Of a stretch of 64,000 bases of DNA, positions 25,228 through 34,258 are shown piece by piece (the first letter of the stretch is position 1; each line of letters starts with the position of its first letter). The notes below the pieces were generated by a model, which saw only the letters and a list, made by a program, of their open reading frames with translations, did not search any database and had not been told where the DNA came from. Source of the DNA: Mediterraneibacter butyricigenes (GTDB lineage Bacteria > Bacillota > Clostridia > Lachnospirales > Lachnospiraceae); assembly GCF_003574295.1 (NCBI RefSeq), contig NZ_BHGK01000001.1:1-64000 (forward strand), given 5' to 3'. Position numbers and translations under genes: made by a program.

Positions 25228-26494
25228 GGCACTTGGAATCTCTTCTCAGGTGCTGGAATTTGGAAATAAAATAGAAGAAGCGTTAAGAGAACGTTTTGCG
25301 CAGATTGATAAACGTGCGGAATACAATCAGTTAAAAGTGATCCATGCTATGCAGAAAAATCGTGTGGATGTCGCATGTTTTCAGTATGCAAGCGGATACG
25401 GATACAATGACAAAGGACGGGATGTTCTGGAACAGGTTTATGCGGAAACTTTCCATACAGAGTCTGCGCTGGTCCGTCCTCAGATTACCTGCGGAACCCA
25501 TGCGCTGGCTCTGGCACTGGCTGCCAATCTACGACCTGGAGATGTGCTGTTATCTCCTGCGGGAAAGCCTTATGATACTTTAGAAGAGGTCATCGGCATC
25601 AGATCTTCCAAAGGATCGTTGGCAGAATATGGTATTACGTATCAGCAGGTAGATCTTCAGGAAGACGGATATTTCGATTATCCGGCCATTGAGGAAGCAT
25701 TAAAAAACGAAAAGATCAAACTGGCAACGATCCAGCGTTCCAAAGGCTACCAGACCAGACCAAGCTATTCTGTGGATGAAATCGGAGAACTGATTGCATT
25801 TATCAAAGAGAGACGACCGGATGTAATCTGTATGGTCGACAACTGCTACGGGGAGTTTGTGGAGACGAGAGAACCAAGTGATGTGGGGGCCGATATGATC
25901 GTCGGATCTTTGATCAAAAATCCGGGAGGCGGATTGGCGCCGATCGGAGGCTATATTGCCGGCAGAGAAGATCTGATCGAAAACTGTGCCTATCGCCTGA
26001 CTTCTCCGGGGCTTGGAAAAGAAGTAGGAGCATCCCTTGGAGTGATGCAGTCTTTCTATCAGGGATTCTTCCTTTCCCCGTTTATTGTAAGCGGTGCATT
26101 GAAAGGCGCAATCTTCGCTGCAAATGTTTACGAAAAGCTGGGATTTCCGGTGATTCCAAACGGAACAGAAGAGCGACATGATATCATTCAGGCAGTCACA
26201 CTGGGAAGTGAAGAAGGTGTCGTGGCGTTCTGTCAGGGAATCCAGGCAGCGGCACCGGTGGACAGTTATGTGACCCCGATTCCGTGGGCGATGCCAGGAT
26301 ATGACAGCGATGTCATCATGGCTGCCGGAGCTTTTGTACAGGGATCTTCCATTGAATTAAGTGCGGACGGACCGATCAAGCCTCCTTACGCAGTATATTT
26401 TCAGGGCGGACTGACTTGGGCACATGCAAAACTGGGAATCTTAAAATCCTTGCAGTGTATGCTGGAAAAGGGACTGGTAGTGATTCCGGAATAA
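25199..26494 (+). CDS. YnbB/aluminium-resistance family PLP enzyme (methionine gamma-lyase-like)
   Basis: A 431-residue fold-type I PLP enzyme. CGTHALALALAANLRPGD, VDNCYGEF and the Schiff-base region GSLIKNPGGGLAPIGGYIAGR (likely Lys in SLIKNPGG) match the family called methionine gamma-lyase family or aluminium resistance protein. The B. subtilis member is ynbB, near miaA and glnR; the actual reaction is not established. The start at 25199 has a GGAAAGG site and overlaps miaA; the upstream ATG 25163 would lie deeper in miaA. The conserved adjacency to miaA is the main contextual evidence. Confidence 0.85.
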   Translation: MEQEMKDMYEALGISSQVLEFGNKIEEALRERFAQIDKRAEYNQLKVIHAMQKNRVDVACFQYASGYGYNDKGRDVLEQVYAETFHTESALVRPQITCGTHALALALAANLRPGDVLLSPAGKPYDTLEEVIGIRSSKGSLAEYGITYQQVDLQEDGYFDYPAIEEALKNEKIKLATIQRSKGYQTRPSYSVDEIGELIAFIKERRPDVICMVDNCYGEFVETREPSDVGADMIVGSLIKNPGGGLAPIGGYIAGREDLIENCAYRLTSPGLGKEVGASLGVMQSFYQGFFLSPFIVSGALKGAIFAANVYEKLGFPVIPNGTEERHDIIQAVTLGSEEGVVAFCQGIQAAAPVDSYVTPIPWAMPGYDSDVIMAAGAFVQGSSIELSADGPIKPPYAVYFQGGLTWAHAKLGILKSLQCMLEKGLVVIPE

Positions 26495-26522
26495 AAGGAA
26501 ACAAAGAGAAAAGGGAGCAGAT

Positions 26523-27779
26523 ATGAAAAAGTCTGAAACATCATCACAGAGTGCATCCGGGAAAAAAGTAGTGATTGTCGGAGGCGGCGCATCCGGTATG
26601 TTGGCAGCGATCACGGCAGCAAGAAATGGGGCAAAGGTTGTGATCCTGGAACACAAAGACCGGATCGGTAAAAAAATATTATCAACAGGAAACGGAAGAT
26701 GCAATTTTACCAATACGTTGCAGACACCGGAATGCTACCGCTCTACGGATTCGGCATTTCCGTGGAAAGTTCTTTCACAGTTTCCTGCTCTGGATACCAT
26801 TGCATTTTTTCAGAAGTTGGGGATTTACTCGAAAAATCGAAACGGATATCTGTATCCCTATTCCGATCAGGCGAGTGCGGTTCTGGATGCACTCAGACTG
26901 GAGCTGGAATCTCTGAAGGTGGAAATTCAGACAGAAACAGAAGTCATGGAGATACGACCTGTAAAACATGGTTTTACGATTCGGACCTCCAAAGGAAAAG
27001 TATCAGCAGATCGCGTGATTCTCTCTACCGGCTCCAAAGCTGCACCAAAAACCGGATCGGACGGAAGCGGATATGGACTGGCAAAAAGTCTGGGGCATCA
27101 CCTGACCCCAGTGGTTCCGGCACTGGTTCAGCTCAGATGTAAAGAATCGTTTTACAAGAGTATTTCTGGCGTTCGCCTTCAGGGAACCGTGACGTTGTTG
27201 AACGGATCAAAGGAAGTTGCGTCAGATACCGGTGAAATCCAGATTACAGATTACGGGGTTTCTGGAATCCCTGTTTTTCAGATCAGCCGTTACGCGGCAC
27301 TCGGCCTTTACTATAAGGAGCCTGTTTCGGTACGAATTAATTTTATGCCGGATTTTTCTGCGGAACAGTTTCAGGCATTTTTGGAAAATCGAATTCAAAT
27401 GCATCCGAATTGCAGCATGGAACATTTTTTCATCGGTCTGTTCCACAAAAAAATGTCTGCATTCTTTTTACGGCTTGCAAATATTTCTCCGGCAAAACAG
27501 GCCGGAGCGCTGACGAAGACAGAACGCGCAAAGCTTCTTAATACCATCCAGCATTTTGAAACCGTTGTGGAAGCAACAAATTCCTATGAGAAAGCGCAGA
27601 TCTGTGCCGGTGGTCTTTCTACCGATGAGATCGATCCGGATACGCTGGAATCCAGACTGATCGACGGTCTGTATTTCGCGGGTGAACTGCTGGATGTGGA
27701 TGGAATCTGTGGGGGATACAATCTGCAATGGGCGTGGTCCAGCGGTTATGTTGCCGGGAAACATGCGGCGATATCATAG
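26523..27779 (+). CDS. FAD-dependent oxidoreductase of the HI0933/BaiN-like family
   Basis: A 418-residue flavoprotein with the N-terminal dinucleotide loop VVIVGGGASGMLAAITAARNGAKVVILEHKDRIGKK and the family motif STGNGRCNFTN. A middle inserted domain and the C-terminal YFAGELLDVDGICGGYNLQWAWSSG complete the fold. Family members are annotated as aminoacetone oxidase or 3-dehydro-bile acid reductase (BaiN), but most are uncharacterised; YhiN and HI0933 are typical. The ribosome site AAAGGGAG precedes the ATG. It follows the YnbB-like gene by 28 bases. Confidence 0.85.
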   Translation: MKKSETSSQSASGKKVVIVGGGASGMLAAITAARNGAKVVILEHKDRIGKKILSTGNGRCNFTNTLQTPECYRSTDSAFPWKVLSQFPALDTIAFFQKLGIYSKNRNGYLYPYSDQASAVLDALRLELESLKVEIQTETEVMEIRPVKHGFTIRTSKGKVSADRVILSTGSKAAPKTGSDGSGYGLAKSLGHHLTPVVPALVQLRCKESFYKSISGVRLQGTVTLLNGSKEVASDTGEIQITDYGVSGIPVFQISRYAALGLYYKEPVSVRINFMPDFSAEQFQAFLENRIQMHPNCSMEHFFIGLFHKKMSAFFLRLANISPAKQAGALTKTERAKLLNTIQHFETVVEATNSYEKAQICAGGLSTDEIDPDTLESRLIDGLYFAGELLDVDGICGGYNLQWAWSSGYVAGKHAAIS

Positions 27780-27894
27780 CAAAGGAAAGCAGCGTACCGG
27801 ATCGTAAGATCTGTTTTGCGAAAGCGATAAATTTACAACGAGAAAAATGATGTCACAGGTGTAGAAATCACCAGAATCAGAACGAGGGGTTATT

Positions 27895-29253
27895 GTGAGG
27901 AAAAGAACGTATGAAATCGACATGTGTAACGGAAGTCTGATGGACAAACTGATTTCCTTTGCACTTCCATTGATGTTATCGGGGATTCTGCAGTTATTAT
28001 TCAATGCAGTGGATATTGTGGTAGTGGGAAGATTCAGCGGAAGCCAGGCACTGGCAGCCGTGGGTTCTACGACCGCATTGATCAATATCTTTACCAATTT
28101 ATTTATCGGAATTTCACTGGGCGCAAATGTTCTGACGGCCAGATATTATGCATCCGGCAAAAAATCCGAAGTATCCGATACAGTCCATACGGCCATGATG
28201 TTTGCAGTATTAAGCGGAATTGTCATGTTGTTTGTCGGGATCTTAAGTGCAAAGATTTCCCTGGAACTGATGGGAACTCCGGATGATGTCATCGGGCGAT
28301 CCACACTGTATATGCGGATTTATTTTCTGGGAATGCCGTTTTTCATGATTTATAATTATGGCGCGGCAATCCTCCGGGCAATCGGAGATACCAAACGACC
28401 GCTGATCTTTCTGATCTTTTCCGGTATCGTGAATGCCTGTCTGAATCTGCTGCTGGTGATTGTTTTTCATCTGGATGTGGCCGGGGTGGCGATCGGAACC
28501 GTTGCATCTCAGTTTCTTTCCAGTATTCTGGTTTTATGGTGTCTGATCAGGTCGGACGCAGATTACTGCCTTCGGATTTCAAAACTTAAGATTCATCCAA
28601 AGTATCTGTTGCAGATTTTACAGATTGGGATTCCGGCGGGAATTCAGTCAACGGTGATTAACTTTTCCAACGCCTTGCTTCAGTCTTCCGTGAATTCCTT
28701 TGGCTCCATTGCGATGGCAGGATATACCGCTGCCAATAATCTGCTTGGATTTATCTATATGTCTGTCAATGCAGTAACACAGGCCTGTATGAGTTTTACC
28801 AGTCAGAATTACGGAGCAAGGAAGCCAAAGCGTATGGATCATATCCTCCTGGACTGTATGGTGCTGTCGATCGGAATTGCTCTGGCGCTTGGTAGTGTCA
28901 TGTATTTTGGCGGACCGAAGATTCTGGCAATCTATAATAAAGATCCGGAAGTAATCCATGCAGGAATGGAAGTTCTTTCATATACCACATTGACGTACTT
29001 CCTGTGTGGTCTGATGGATCTGTTTCCGGGAGCATTGCGCGGAATGGGCCGTTCAGGCGTTCCGATGCTTTTGTCTATCATCGGAACAGTAGGAATCCGT
29101 GTCCTCTGGATTTTCGCTATTTTCCCTGCACACAGAAGTGTAGCAGTGCTTTTCGTATCCTACCCGGTATCCTGGATCGTAACGATTTTCATGCAAGTGA
29201 TCTGTTATTATTTTGTCCGTAAAAAAGTATATGGAGGACTTTTGAAATGTTAA
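27895..29253 (+). CDS. MATE family efflux transporter
   Basis: A 452-residue inner membrane antiporter with twelve helices. The MATE pattern is clear in LISFALPLMLSGILQLLFNAVDIVVVGRFSG at the N-terminus, GAAILRAIGDTKRPLIFLIFSG near residue 160 and the second-half repeat LFPGALRGMGRSGVPMLLSIIG near 380. MATE proteins export cationic drugs or metabolites using Na+ or H+. The start is a GTG with a GAGGGG site. Its end overlaps the next gene by seven bases. Confidence 0.93.
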   Translation: MRKRTYEIDMCNGSLMDKLISFALPLMLSGILQLLFNAVDIVVVGRFSGSQALAAVGSTTALINIFTNLFIGISLGANVLTARYYASGKKSEVSDTVHTAMMFAVLSGIVMLFVGILSAKISLELMGTPDDVIGRSTLYMRIYFLGMPFFMIYNYGAAILRAIGDTKRPLIFLIFSGIVNACLNLLLVIVFHLDVAGVAIGTVASQFLSSILVLWCLIRSDADYCLRISKLKIHPKYLLQILQIGIPAGIQSTVINFSNALLQSSVNSFGSIAMAGYTAANNLLGFIYMSVNAVTQACMSFTSQNYGARKPKRMDHILLDCMVLSIGIALALGSVMYFGGPKILAIYNKDPEVIHAGMEVLSYTTLTYFLCGLMDLFPGALRGMGRSGVPMLLSIIGTVGIRVLWIFAIFPAHRSVAVLFVSYPVSWIVTIFMQVICYYFVRKKVYGGLLKC

Positions 29254-30902
29254 GAATCAATCAACTGAAGCTTCTGCCCGGTGAACCGACAGAACATCTG
29301 GAAAAGAAAATTTGCCGGATTCTGCATTTGAAGCCGGGGACAACTTTTCAGTGGAAGATGATCAGGCAGTCTGTAGATGCCAGAAAGAAACCGGAAATAT
29401 ATATGGTATATACCGTAGAAGTATCCGGACTAAATGAAAAGAAGATTTTGCAGCATCCACCGAAAAATGTAACCAGTGTTTCAGAAAAAGCGTATCGTTT
29501 TTCTGCCTGCGGCACTATGGAATTAAAGCAGCGTCCTGTGGTGATCGGAAGCGGACCGGCCGGATTATTCTGCACCTATCTTCTGGCAAAATACGGATAT
29601 CGGCCCATTTTACTGGAAAGAGGAAAGGATGCAAAAAGCCGTCAAAAGGATGTGGAGACTTTCTGGAAGAGTGGGACCCTGAATCCGGAGTCCAATGTGC
29701 AGTTCGGAGAGGGCGGTGCCGGAACTTTTTCAGACGGAAAATTAAATACACTTGTGAAAGATAAACTCGGACGAAGCAAATTTGTGCTGGAAACCTTTGT
29801 GACACACGGAGCCCCGGAACGGATTCTGTATGAGGCTAAACCACATATTGGTACGGATATCCTGATTCCGGTCATTACGGAGATCAGGCGTTCCATCGAG
29901 AAATTGGGCGGTGAAGTTCTGTTTCAGAGTAAAGTGACAGATTTCGAATTGAAAGAAAAGGAAAATCGGCGGATTCTGTCAGCAGTCATCGTAAACGATA
30001 CGAAAAGAATCCCTTGTGATCTTGCAGTCCTTGCATTGGGGCACAGTGCAAGAGATACGTTCGAAACGCTTTACAGGAAACAGGTTCCAATGGAAGCAAA
30101 ATCATTTGCCGTAGGGGTTCGTGCCGAACATCCGCAGGAGATGATCGATCAGGCGCAATATGGAAGAAAACGTGGAACAGATCTTCCGTCTTCTCCTTAT
30201 AAACTGACGGCACAGACAAAGAGCGGACGCGGAGTCTATTCTTTCTGCATGTGTCCGGGAGGATACGTGGTCAATGCATCTTCCGAGCCCGGAAGGCTGG
30301 CGGTCAACGGAATGAGTTACAGTGGTAGAGACGGAGAAAATGCAAACAGCGCACTGATCGTTACGATTACTCCGGAAGATTACGGGACAGACTCCCCTCT
30401 GGACGGAATGGAATTTCAGCGCAGACTGGAAGAAAAAGCGTATGAACTGGGACAGGGGAAAATTCCGATCCAGCAATACGGGGATTTCTGTAAAAATGTA
30501 AAAAGCACAGAATTCGGCGAAGTGAAACCACAGTTAAAAGGGGAATATTCTTTTGCAAATCTTCGGGAACTTTTCCCGGATTACCTGTCGGATGCACTGA
30601 TGGAAGCGATGGAGACATTTGAACAGAAGATCCACGGTTTCTCAAGACCGGATACATTATTTTCCGGTGTGGAAAGCCGGACATCCTCTCCGGTGAAACT
30701 TCCGCGAAACGAAGAGTGCGAAAGTCCCATCGAGGGATTATATCCCTGCGGGGAAGGAGCCGGATACGCCGGTGGAATTACTTCTGCGGCAATGGATGGT
30801 ATGAAGGTCGCTGAGGCAATCGGAAGGAAATATGCGCCGATGACCGATTCGCGCACTTACGCCGTGCACAGCGGGGCGGCTTCTTCGAACCGCTCTCGCT
30901 GA
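29247..30902 (+). CDS. Uncharacterised FAD-dependent dehydrogenase (COG2509-like), C-terminus supplied by a repeat
   Basis: A 551-residue flavoprotein. After an N-terminal ferredoxin-like region (1-90) come the dinucleotide loop VVIGSGPAGLFCTYLLAKYGYRPILLERG (near 92), NVQFGEGGAGTFSDGKLNT near 150, FCMCPGGYVVNASSEPG near 335 and PCGEGAGYAGGITSAAMDGMKVAEAIG near 510. These define the family of NAD(FAD)-utilizing dehydrogenases of unknown substrate. The last 16 or 17 codons (SRTYAVHSGAASSNRSR) lie in a GC-rich palindromic repeat and are unlike a normal family end, so the natural terminus was probably near GRKYAP. It overlaps the MATE gene by seven bases. Confidence 0.88.
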   Translation: MLRINQLKLLPGEPTEHLEKKICRILHLKPGTTFQWKMIRQSVDARKKPEIYMVYTVEVSGLNEKKILQHPPKNVTSVSEKAYRFSACGTMELKQRPVVIGSGPAGLFCTYLLAKYGYRPILLERGKDAKSRQKDVETFWKSGTLNPESNVQFGEGGAGTFSDGKLNTLVKDKLGRSKFVLETFVTHGAPERILYEAKPHIGTDILIPVITEIRRSIEKLGGEVLFQSKVTDFELKEKENRRILSAVIVNDTKRIPCDLAVLALGHSARDTFETLYRKQVPMEAKSFAVGVRAEHPQEMIDQAQYGRKRGTDLPSSPYKLTAQTKSGRGVYSFCMCPGGYVVNASSEPGRLAVNGMSYSGRDGENANSALIVTITPEDYGTDSPLDGMEFQRRLEEKAYELGQGKIPIQQYGDFCKNVKSTEFGEVKPQLKGEYSFANLRELFPDYLSDALMEAMETFEQKIHGFSRPDTLFSGVESRTSSPVKLPRNEECESPIEGLYPCGEGAGYAGGITSAAMDGMKVAEAIGRKYAPMTDSRTYAVHSGAASSNRSR

Positions 30903-30987
30903 TGGCTATGCGCCATATGCCTAGAACAAAATCTATTTGTCTGCAAATAAATTTGCATCCATCTGCATTTTATTCTAGGCGCACGGC
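30861..30987. repeat. Long imperfect palindromic element overlapping a gene end
   Basis: GCCGTGC (30861) pairs with GCACGGC (30981), and GCCTAGAACAAAAT (30919) pairs with ATTTTATTCTAGGC (30967) except for one position. Inside are smaller hairpins: GCGGCTTC with GAACCGC, ATGGC with GCCAT, and TGCAAAT with ATTTGCA. GC content of the left half is well above the neighbourhood. The form suggests a dispersed REP- or MITE-like element. It provides the last codons of the upstream CDS and no T-rich terminator. Confidence 0.65.
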
Positions 30988-31081
30988 TTGATATTTTCAC
31001 AAAATTTTAATAGGTTTGCTCTATACACTTTTTGGGGTTTATGGTAAAATAAATTGCGAATTGTGTCTGGAGCATTTTTTT

Positions 31082-31798
31082 ATGAATGAAGTTCAGGCGG
31101 TTAGTTCTACTGAAAATTTAAAAACTTTGAGGGAGGAGGAGCGTCCTTACGAGAAGTGTCTGTGCCATGGTCCGGAGTTTTTGACTGATATTGAACTTCT
31201 GGCTGTTTTGTTGCGCACTGGAACTCATGGTGAGAATGCTATCGCTCTTGCAAAGAAGATTCTATACCCTATTTTCTCTCAGGAAGGACTTCTTAACATT
31301 CATCAGTGGAGTTTGGAACAACTTTTACAGATCCGGGGAATCGGCAAGGTAAAAGCTGTTCAGATTCTCTGCCTTTCTGAATTAGCAAAACGTCTGGCTA
31401 AGGCGACTGCGAAGGATGGTCTTGATTTTTCTTCGCCGGATACGATTGCCAGATATTATATGGAAGACATGCGTCATAAAAAGCAGGAATCTATGAAATT
31501 GTTGCTTTTTAATACTCGCACCCGATTGATTGGTGAGACCGACATTTCCAAAGGGACGGTAAATGCCTCTTTAGTATCTCCTAGAGAACTTTTTATCGAA
31601 GCTCTGCAGAAAAATGCGGTTTCTATTATTTTACTGCACAATCATCCCAGCGGGGATCCGACTCCGAGTCAACCGGATCTGGTGATCACCAAACGGGTGA
31701 TGGATGCCGGGGCGCTGATCGGAATTCAGTTGTTGGATCATATTATTATTGGAGACAATAAATATATCAGTCTGAGAGAAAAAGGTTTTATAAAGTGA
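31082..31798 (+). CDS. radC: RadC family protein (JAB1/MPN domain)
   Basis: The 238-residue protein has an N-terminal helix-hairpin-helix region (IRGIGKVKAVQILCLSELAKRL) and the C-terminal JAMM metal motif in LLHNHPSGDPTPSQPDLVITKRV, followed by DHIIIGDNKYISLREKG. RadC was named for DNA repair but its function is unsettled; the JAMM site suggests a metal-dependent hydrolase. In Firmicutes it is often encoded just ahead of mreB, as here. The start is taken at 31082 with a GGAG site; ATG/TTG codons upstream (31016) would add 22 atypical residues. Confidence 0.92.
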   Translation: MNEVQAVSSTENLKTLREEERPYEKCLCHGPEFLTDIELLAVLLRTGTHGENAIALAKKILYPIFSQEGLLNIHQWSLEQLLQIRGIGKVKAVQILCLSELAKRLAKATAKDGLDFSSPDTIARYYMEDMRHKKQESMKLLLFNTRTRLIGETDISKGTVNASLVSPRELFIEALQKNAVSIILLHNHPSGDPTPSQPDLVITKRVMDAGALIGIQLLDHIIIGDNKYISLREKGFIK

Positions 31799-31806
31799 GG
31801 AAGCAT

Positions 31807-32829
31807 ATGGCCAGAAATGTATATGGGCTTGATTTAGGTACTTATGAAATTAAAGTATATGATAAAAAAAATGAAAAAATCTGGAAAGAAAAAGATGTAA
31901 TCGCGGTTCAGAACCGGAAATATGTGTTTGCGGTCGGAGATGAGGCCTATGAAATGTATGAGAAGGCTCCATCCAATATTCAGGTTGTTTTTCCGATGCA
32001 AAATGGTGTGATCTCTCATTTTGAGGATATGCAGTATCTGCTGACCAATCTTTTAAATCCGGAACGTAAATTTATGCGTGGTTCGGAATATGTGATCGCG
32101 GTTCCGACAGATGTGACGGAAGTGGAGAAGAAGGCCTTTTTCGATCTGGTATCTTATTCCACTGCCAGAGCAAGAGAGGTAAAGATCGTGGAGCGGGGAA
32201 TTGCAGATGCGGTCGGACTTGGATTAAATATTTTCGAGGAAAAAGGAATTCTGATCGCCAATTTCGGCGGCGGTACAACGGATATTTCCATTCTCTCTTC
32301 AGGCGGAATGGTTTTAAACAAACTGGTAAAGATCGGCGGAGAGTATCTGGATAATGCTGTAGCAAATCTGGTGCGTCATAATCGTGATTTCCTGATCGGA
32401 CGTCTTACGGCAGAAGCGCTTCGAAAGGAATTCGGGGTTTTTGACCAGGAGGCTCACGCAACCATGCAGGTAGCCGGACGTAATCTAATCACCGGTGTTC
32501 CGCAGCTTACCGAGATTCCGATCGGACTGGTAAGAGCTGCACTTCGGGAGCCGCTGAAAGAGTGTGTAAGAGCGATCCTTTCCATGCTGGATCGGACTCC
32601 TCCGGATGTCCGTAAGGTGATCGAGAAAAGGGGCATGTATTTAACAGGAGGTCTTGCAAACCTGCGGGGACTGGATATCTACCTCCAGGAGATGACGGGG
32701 CTTCGGGTTCGAAAGGCACCCCGCCCGGAACTTTGTGCCGTAGAGGGACTCAAGAAAATTATATGGAATAAAGAATTAAAAACGCTGACCTATTCAATGT
32801 TAGACGAAGATTACAGGTGGTTAAGATAA
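31807..32829 (+). CDS. mreB: Rod shape-determining protein MreB-like actin
   Basis: MreB is the bacterial actin that guides lateral wall synthesis. The 340-residue protein shows GLDLGTYEIKVYDKK (phosphate 1), VVFPMQNGVISHFEDM, the phosphate 2 motif IANFGGGTTDISILSSGG and the adenosine motif YLTGGLANLRGL. The start is ATG 31807 with GAGG upstream; GTG 31795 overlaps radC. It leads a run mreB-mreC-mreD-PBP2-minCDE-rodA on one strand with short gaps. MreB and Mbl paralogues cannot be separated by eye. Confidence 0.93.
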   Translation: MARNVYGLDLGTYEIKVYDKKNEKIWKEKDVIAVQNRKYVFAVGDEAYEMYEKAPSNIQVVFPMQNGVISHFEDMQYLLTNLLNPERKFMRGSEYVIAVPTDVTEVEKKAFFDLVSYSTARAREVKIVERGIADAVGLGLNIFEEKGILIANFGGGTTDISILSSGGMVLNKLVKIGGEYLDNAVANLVRHNRDFLIGRLTAEALRKEFGVFDQEAHATMQVAGRNLITGVPQLTEIPIGLVRAALREPLKECVRAILSMLDRTPPDVRKVIEKRGMYLTGGLANLRGLDIYLQEMTGLRVRKAPRPELCAVEGLKKIIWNKELKTLTYSMLDEDYRWLR

Positions 32830-32830
32830 T

Positions 32831-33703
32831 ATGAAAAAGAAAAATCAATCTTCCTCAAACAGATACCTGGTGATCGGACTTTCCGTCCTGTGTATCTTAC
32901 TAATGGGACTTTCTATTGTTGCCCAGTTCTCATCGGCTCCTTTCAGACAGGTGGCAGATGTAACGGTAATCCCGATGCAAAAGGGAATCAACCAGATCGG
33001 CGCATGGCTGAGTGATCTCAATGACAATTTTAAGACCTTAAAGGAAGTGAAATCTGAAAACAAAAAACTTCAGGCGAAAGTAGATTCCCTGATGGAAGAG
33101 AATAACAATCTCCAGCAGGAACGTTATGAACTGGATCGGCTCCAGTCTCTTTATAAGCTGGATCAGAACTATGGAGATTATAAAAAAGTGGGAGCCCATG
33201 TGATCGGAAAAGATTCCGGAAACTGGTTCAGTACATTTACGATTGATAAGGGAAGTTCTGACGGGATCAAAAAAGATATGAATGTTCTTGCAGGAAGTGG
33301 TCTGGTCGGGATTGTGACCCAGACAGGCCCACATTGGGCAACGGTCCGCAGCATTATTGATGATGAAAGTAATGTAAGCAGCATGGTTCTTACTACATCC
33401 GATCAGTGTATGGTTCGCGGAGATCTTTCGCTGATCGAGGATGGAAAGATCAAGTTCGAGCAATTGGAAAATAACGACAATGAGATCAAAGTCGGGGAAC
33501 AGATCGTTACTTCTCATATCAGTGATAAATATTTACAGGGGATCCTGGTTGGCTATATCAGCGAAATTAATGTGGATGCAAACAACCTGACCAGATCCGG
33601 ATACATCACTCCGGTAGTAGATTTTAAAAATCTTCAGGAAGTTCTCGTCATCACCACAACAAAAGCGGATATGGTAGAGAAGAATGACCAGTCAGGAAAT
33701 TAA
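32831..33703 (+). CDS. mreC: Rod shape-determining protein MreC
   Basis: MreC connects MreB to the outer-face synthesis enzymes. The 290-residue protein has an N-terminal transmembrane segment (about 12-32), a coiled coil from roughly 60 to 110 (KSENKKLQAKVDSLMEENNNLQQERYELDRL) and the beta-barrel region with VIGKDSGNWFSTFTIDKGSSDGI and GLVGIVTQTGPHWATVRSIID. This is the standard MreC layout. It starts one base after the mreB stop with a weak site, so coupling is likely. Confidence 0.95.
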   Translation: MKKKNQSSSNRYLVIGLSVLCILLMGLSIVAQFSSAPFRQVADVTVIPMQKGINQIGAWLSDLNDNFKTLKEVKSENKKLQAKVDSLMEENNNLQQERYELDRLQSLYKLDQNYGDYKKVGAHVIGKDSGNWFSTFTIDKGSSDGIKKDMNVLAGSGLVGIVTQTGPHWATVRSIIDDESNVSSMVLTTSDQCMVRGDLSLIEDGKIKFEQLENNDNEIKVGEQIVTSHISDKYLQGILVGYISEINVDANNLTRSGYITPVVDFKNLQEVLVITTTKADMVEKNDQSGN

Positions 33704-33715
33704 AAGGGGTGTCGT

Positions 33716-34258
33716 ATGAGTATGAAATTATGGCTTAAGGTCAGAAGACCTGTCATTTTTGGCGGGCTGGTTCTTGTTTTTTTCCTGTTGCAATGTACGA
33801 TTTTCCCATCCCTGCAATTAGGAGGCGTAAAGCCGGATCTTCTGATCATTCTTACCGTTGCAACCGGTATTATACGTGGAAAAAAAGACGGTGTACTGGT
33901 CGGATTTTTTTCCGGACTGCTGATTGATATCCAGTTTGGGGAGATTCTGGGATTTTATGCGCTGATTTATCTGGTGATCGGATATGCGATTGGCTGGAGT
34001 AAGCAGTTCTTTTTTGATGAGGAATTAAAGCTTCCCCTGATCCTTGTATTTTTCGGAGATTTTGCATACGGAATCATTATTTATGTTTTAAGATTCCTTC
34101 TGCGCAGTGAATTTCATTTTGTTTACTATCTGAATCGTATTATCATACCTCAGGTGATTTATACAACCATTGCAGCTTTGGCTTTCTATCCGCTGATCCG
34201 ACTGATCAATCGGAAACTGGAAGAAGAAGAGAAAAGGAGTGCTAGTAGATTTGTTTGA
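33716..34258 (+). CDS. mreD: Rod shape-determining protein MreD
   Basis: A 180-residue integral membrane protein with about six hydrophobic segments, including KPDLLIILTVATGIIRGKKDGVLVGFFSGLLIDIQFG, the MreD signature region. It acts with MreC and PBP2 in elongation. The position directly after mreC and overlapping the next gene confirms the assignment. Confidence 0.9.
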   Translation: MSMKLWLKVRRPVIFGGLVLVFFLLQCTIFPSLQLGGVKPDLLIILTVATGIIRGKKDGVLVGFFSGLLIDIQFGEILGFYALIYLVIGYAIGWSKQFFFDEELKLPLILVFFGDFAYGIIIYVLRFLLRSEFHFVYYLNRIIIPQVIYTTIAALAFYPLIRLINRKLEEEEKRSASRFV

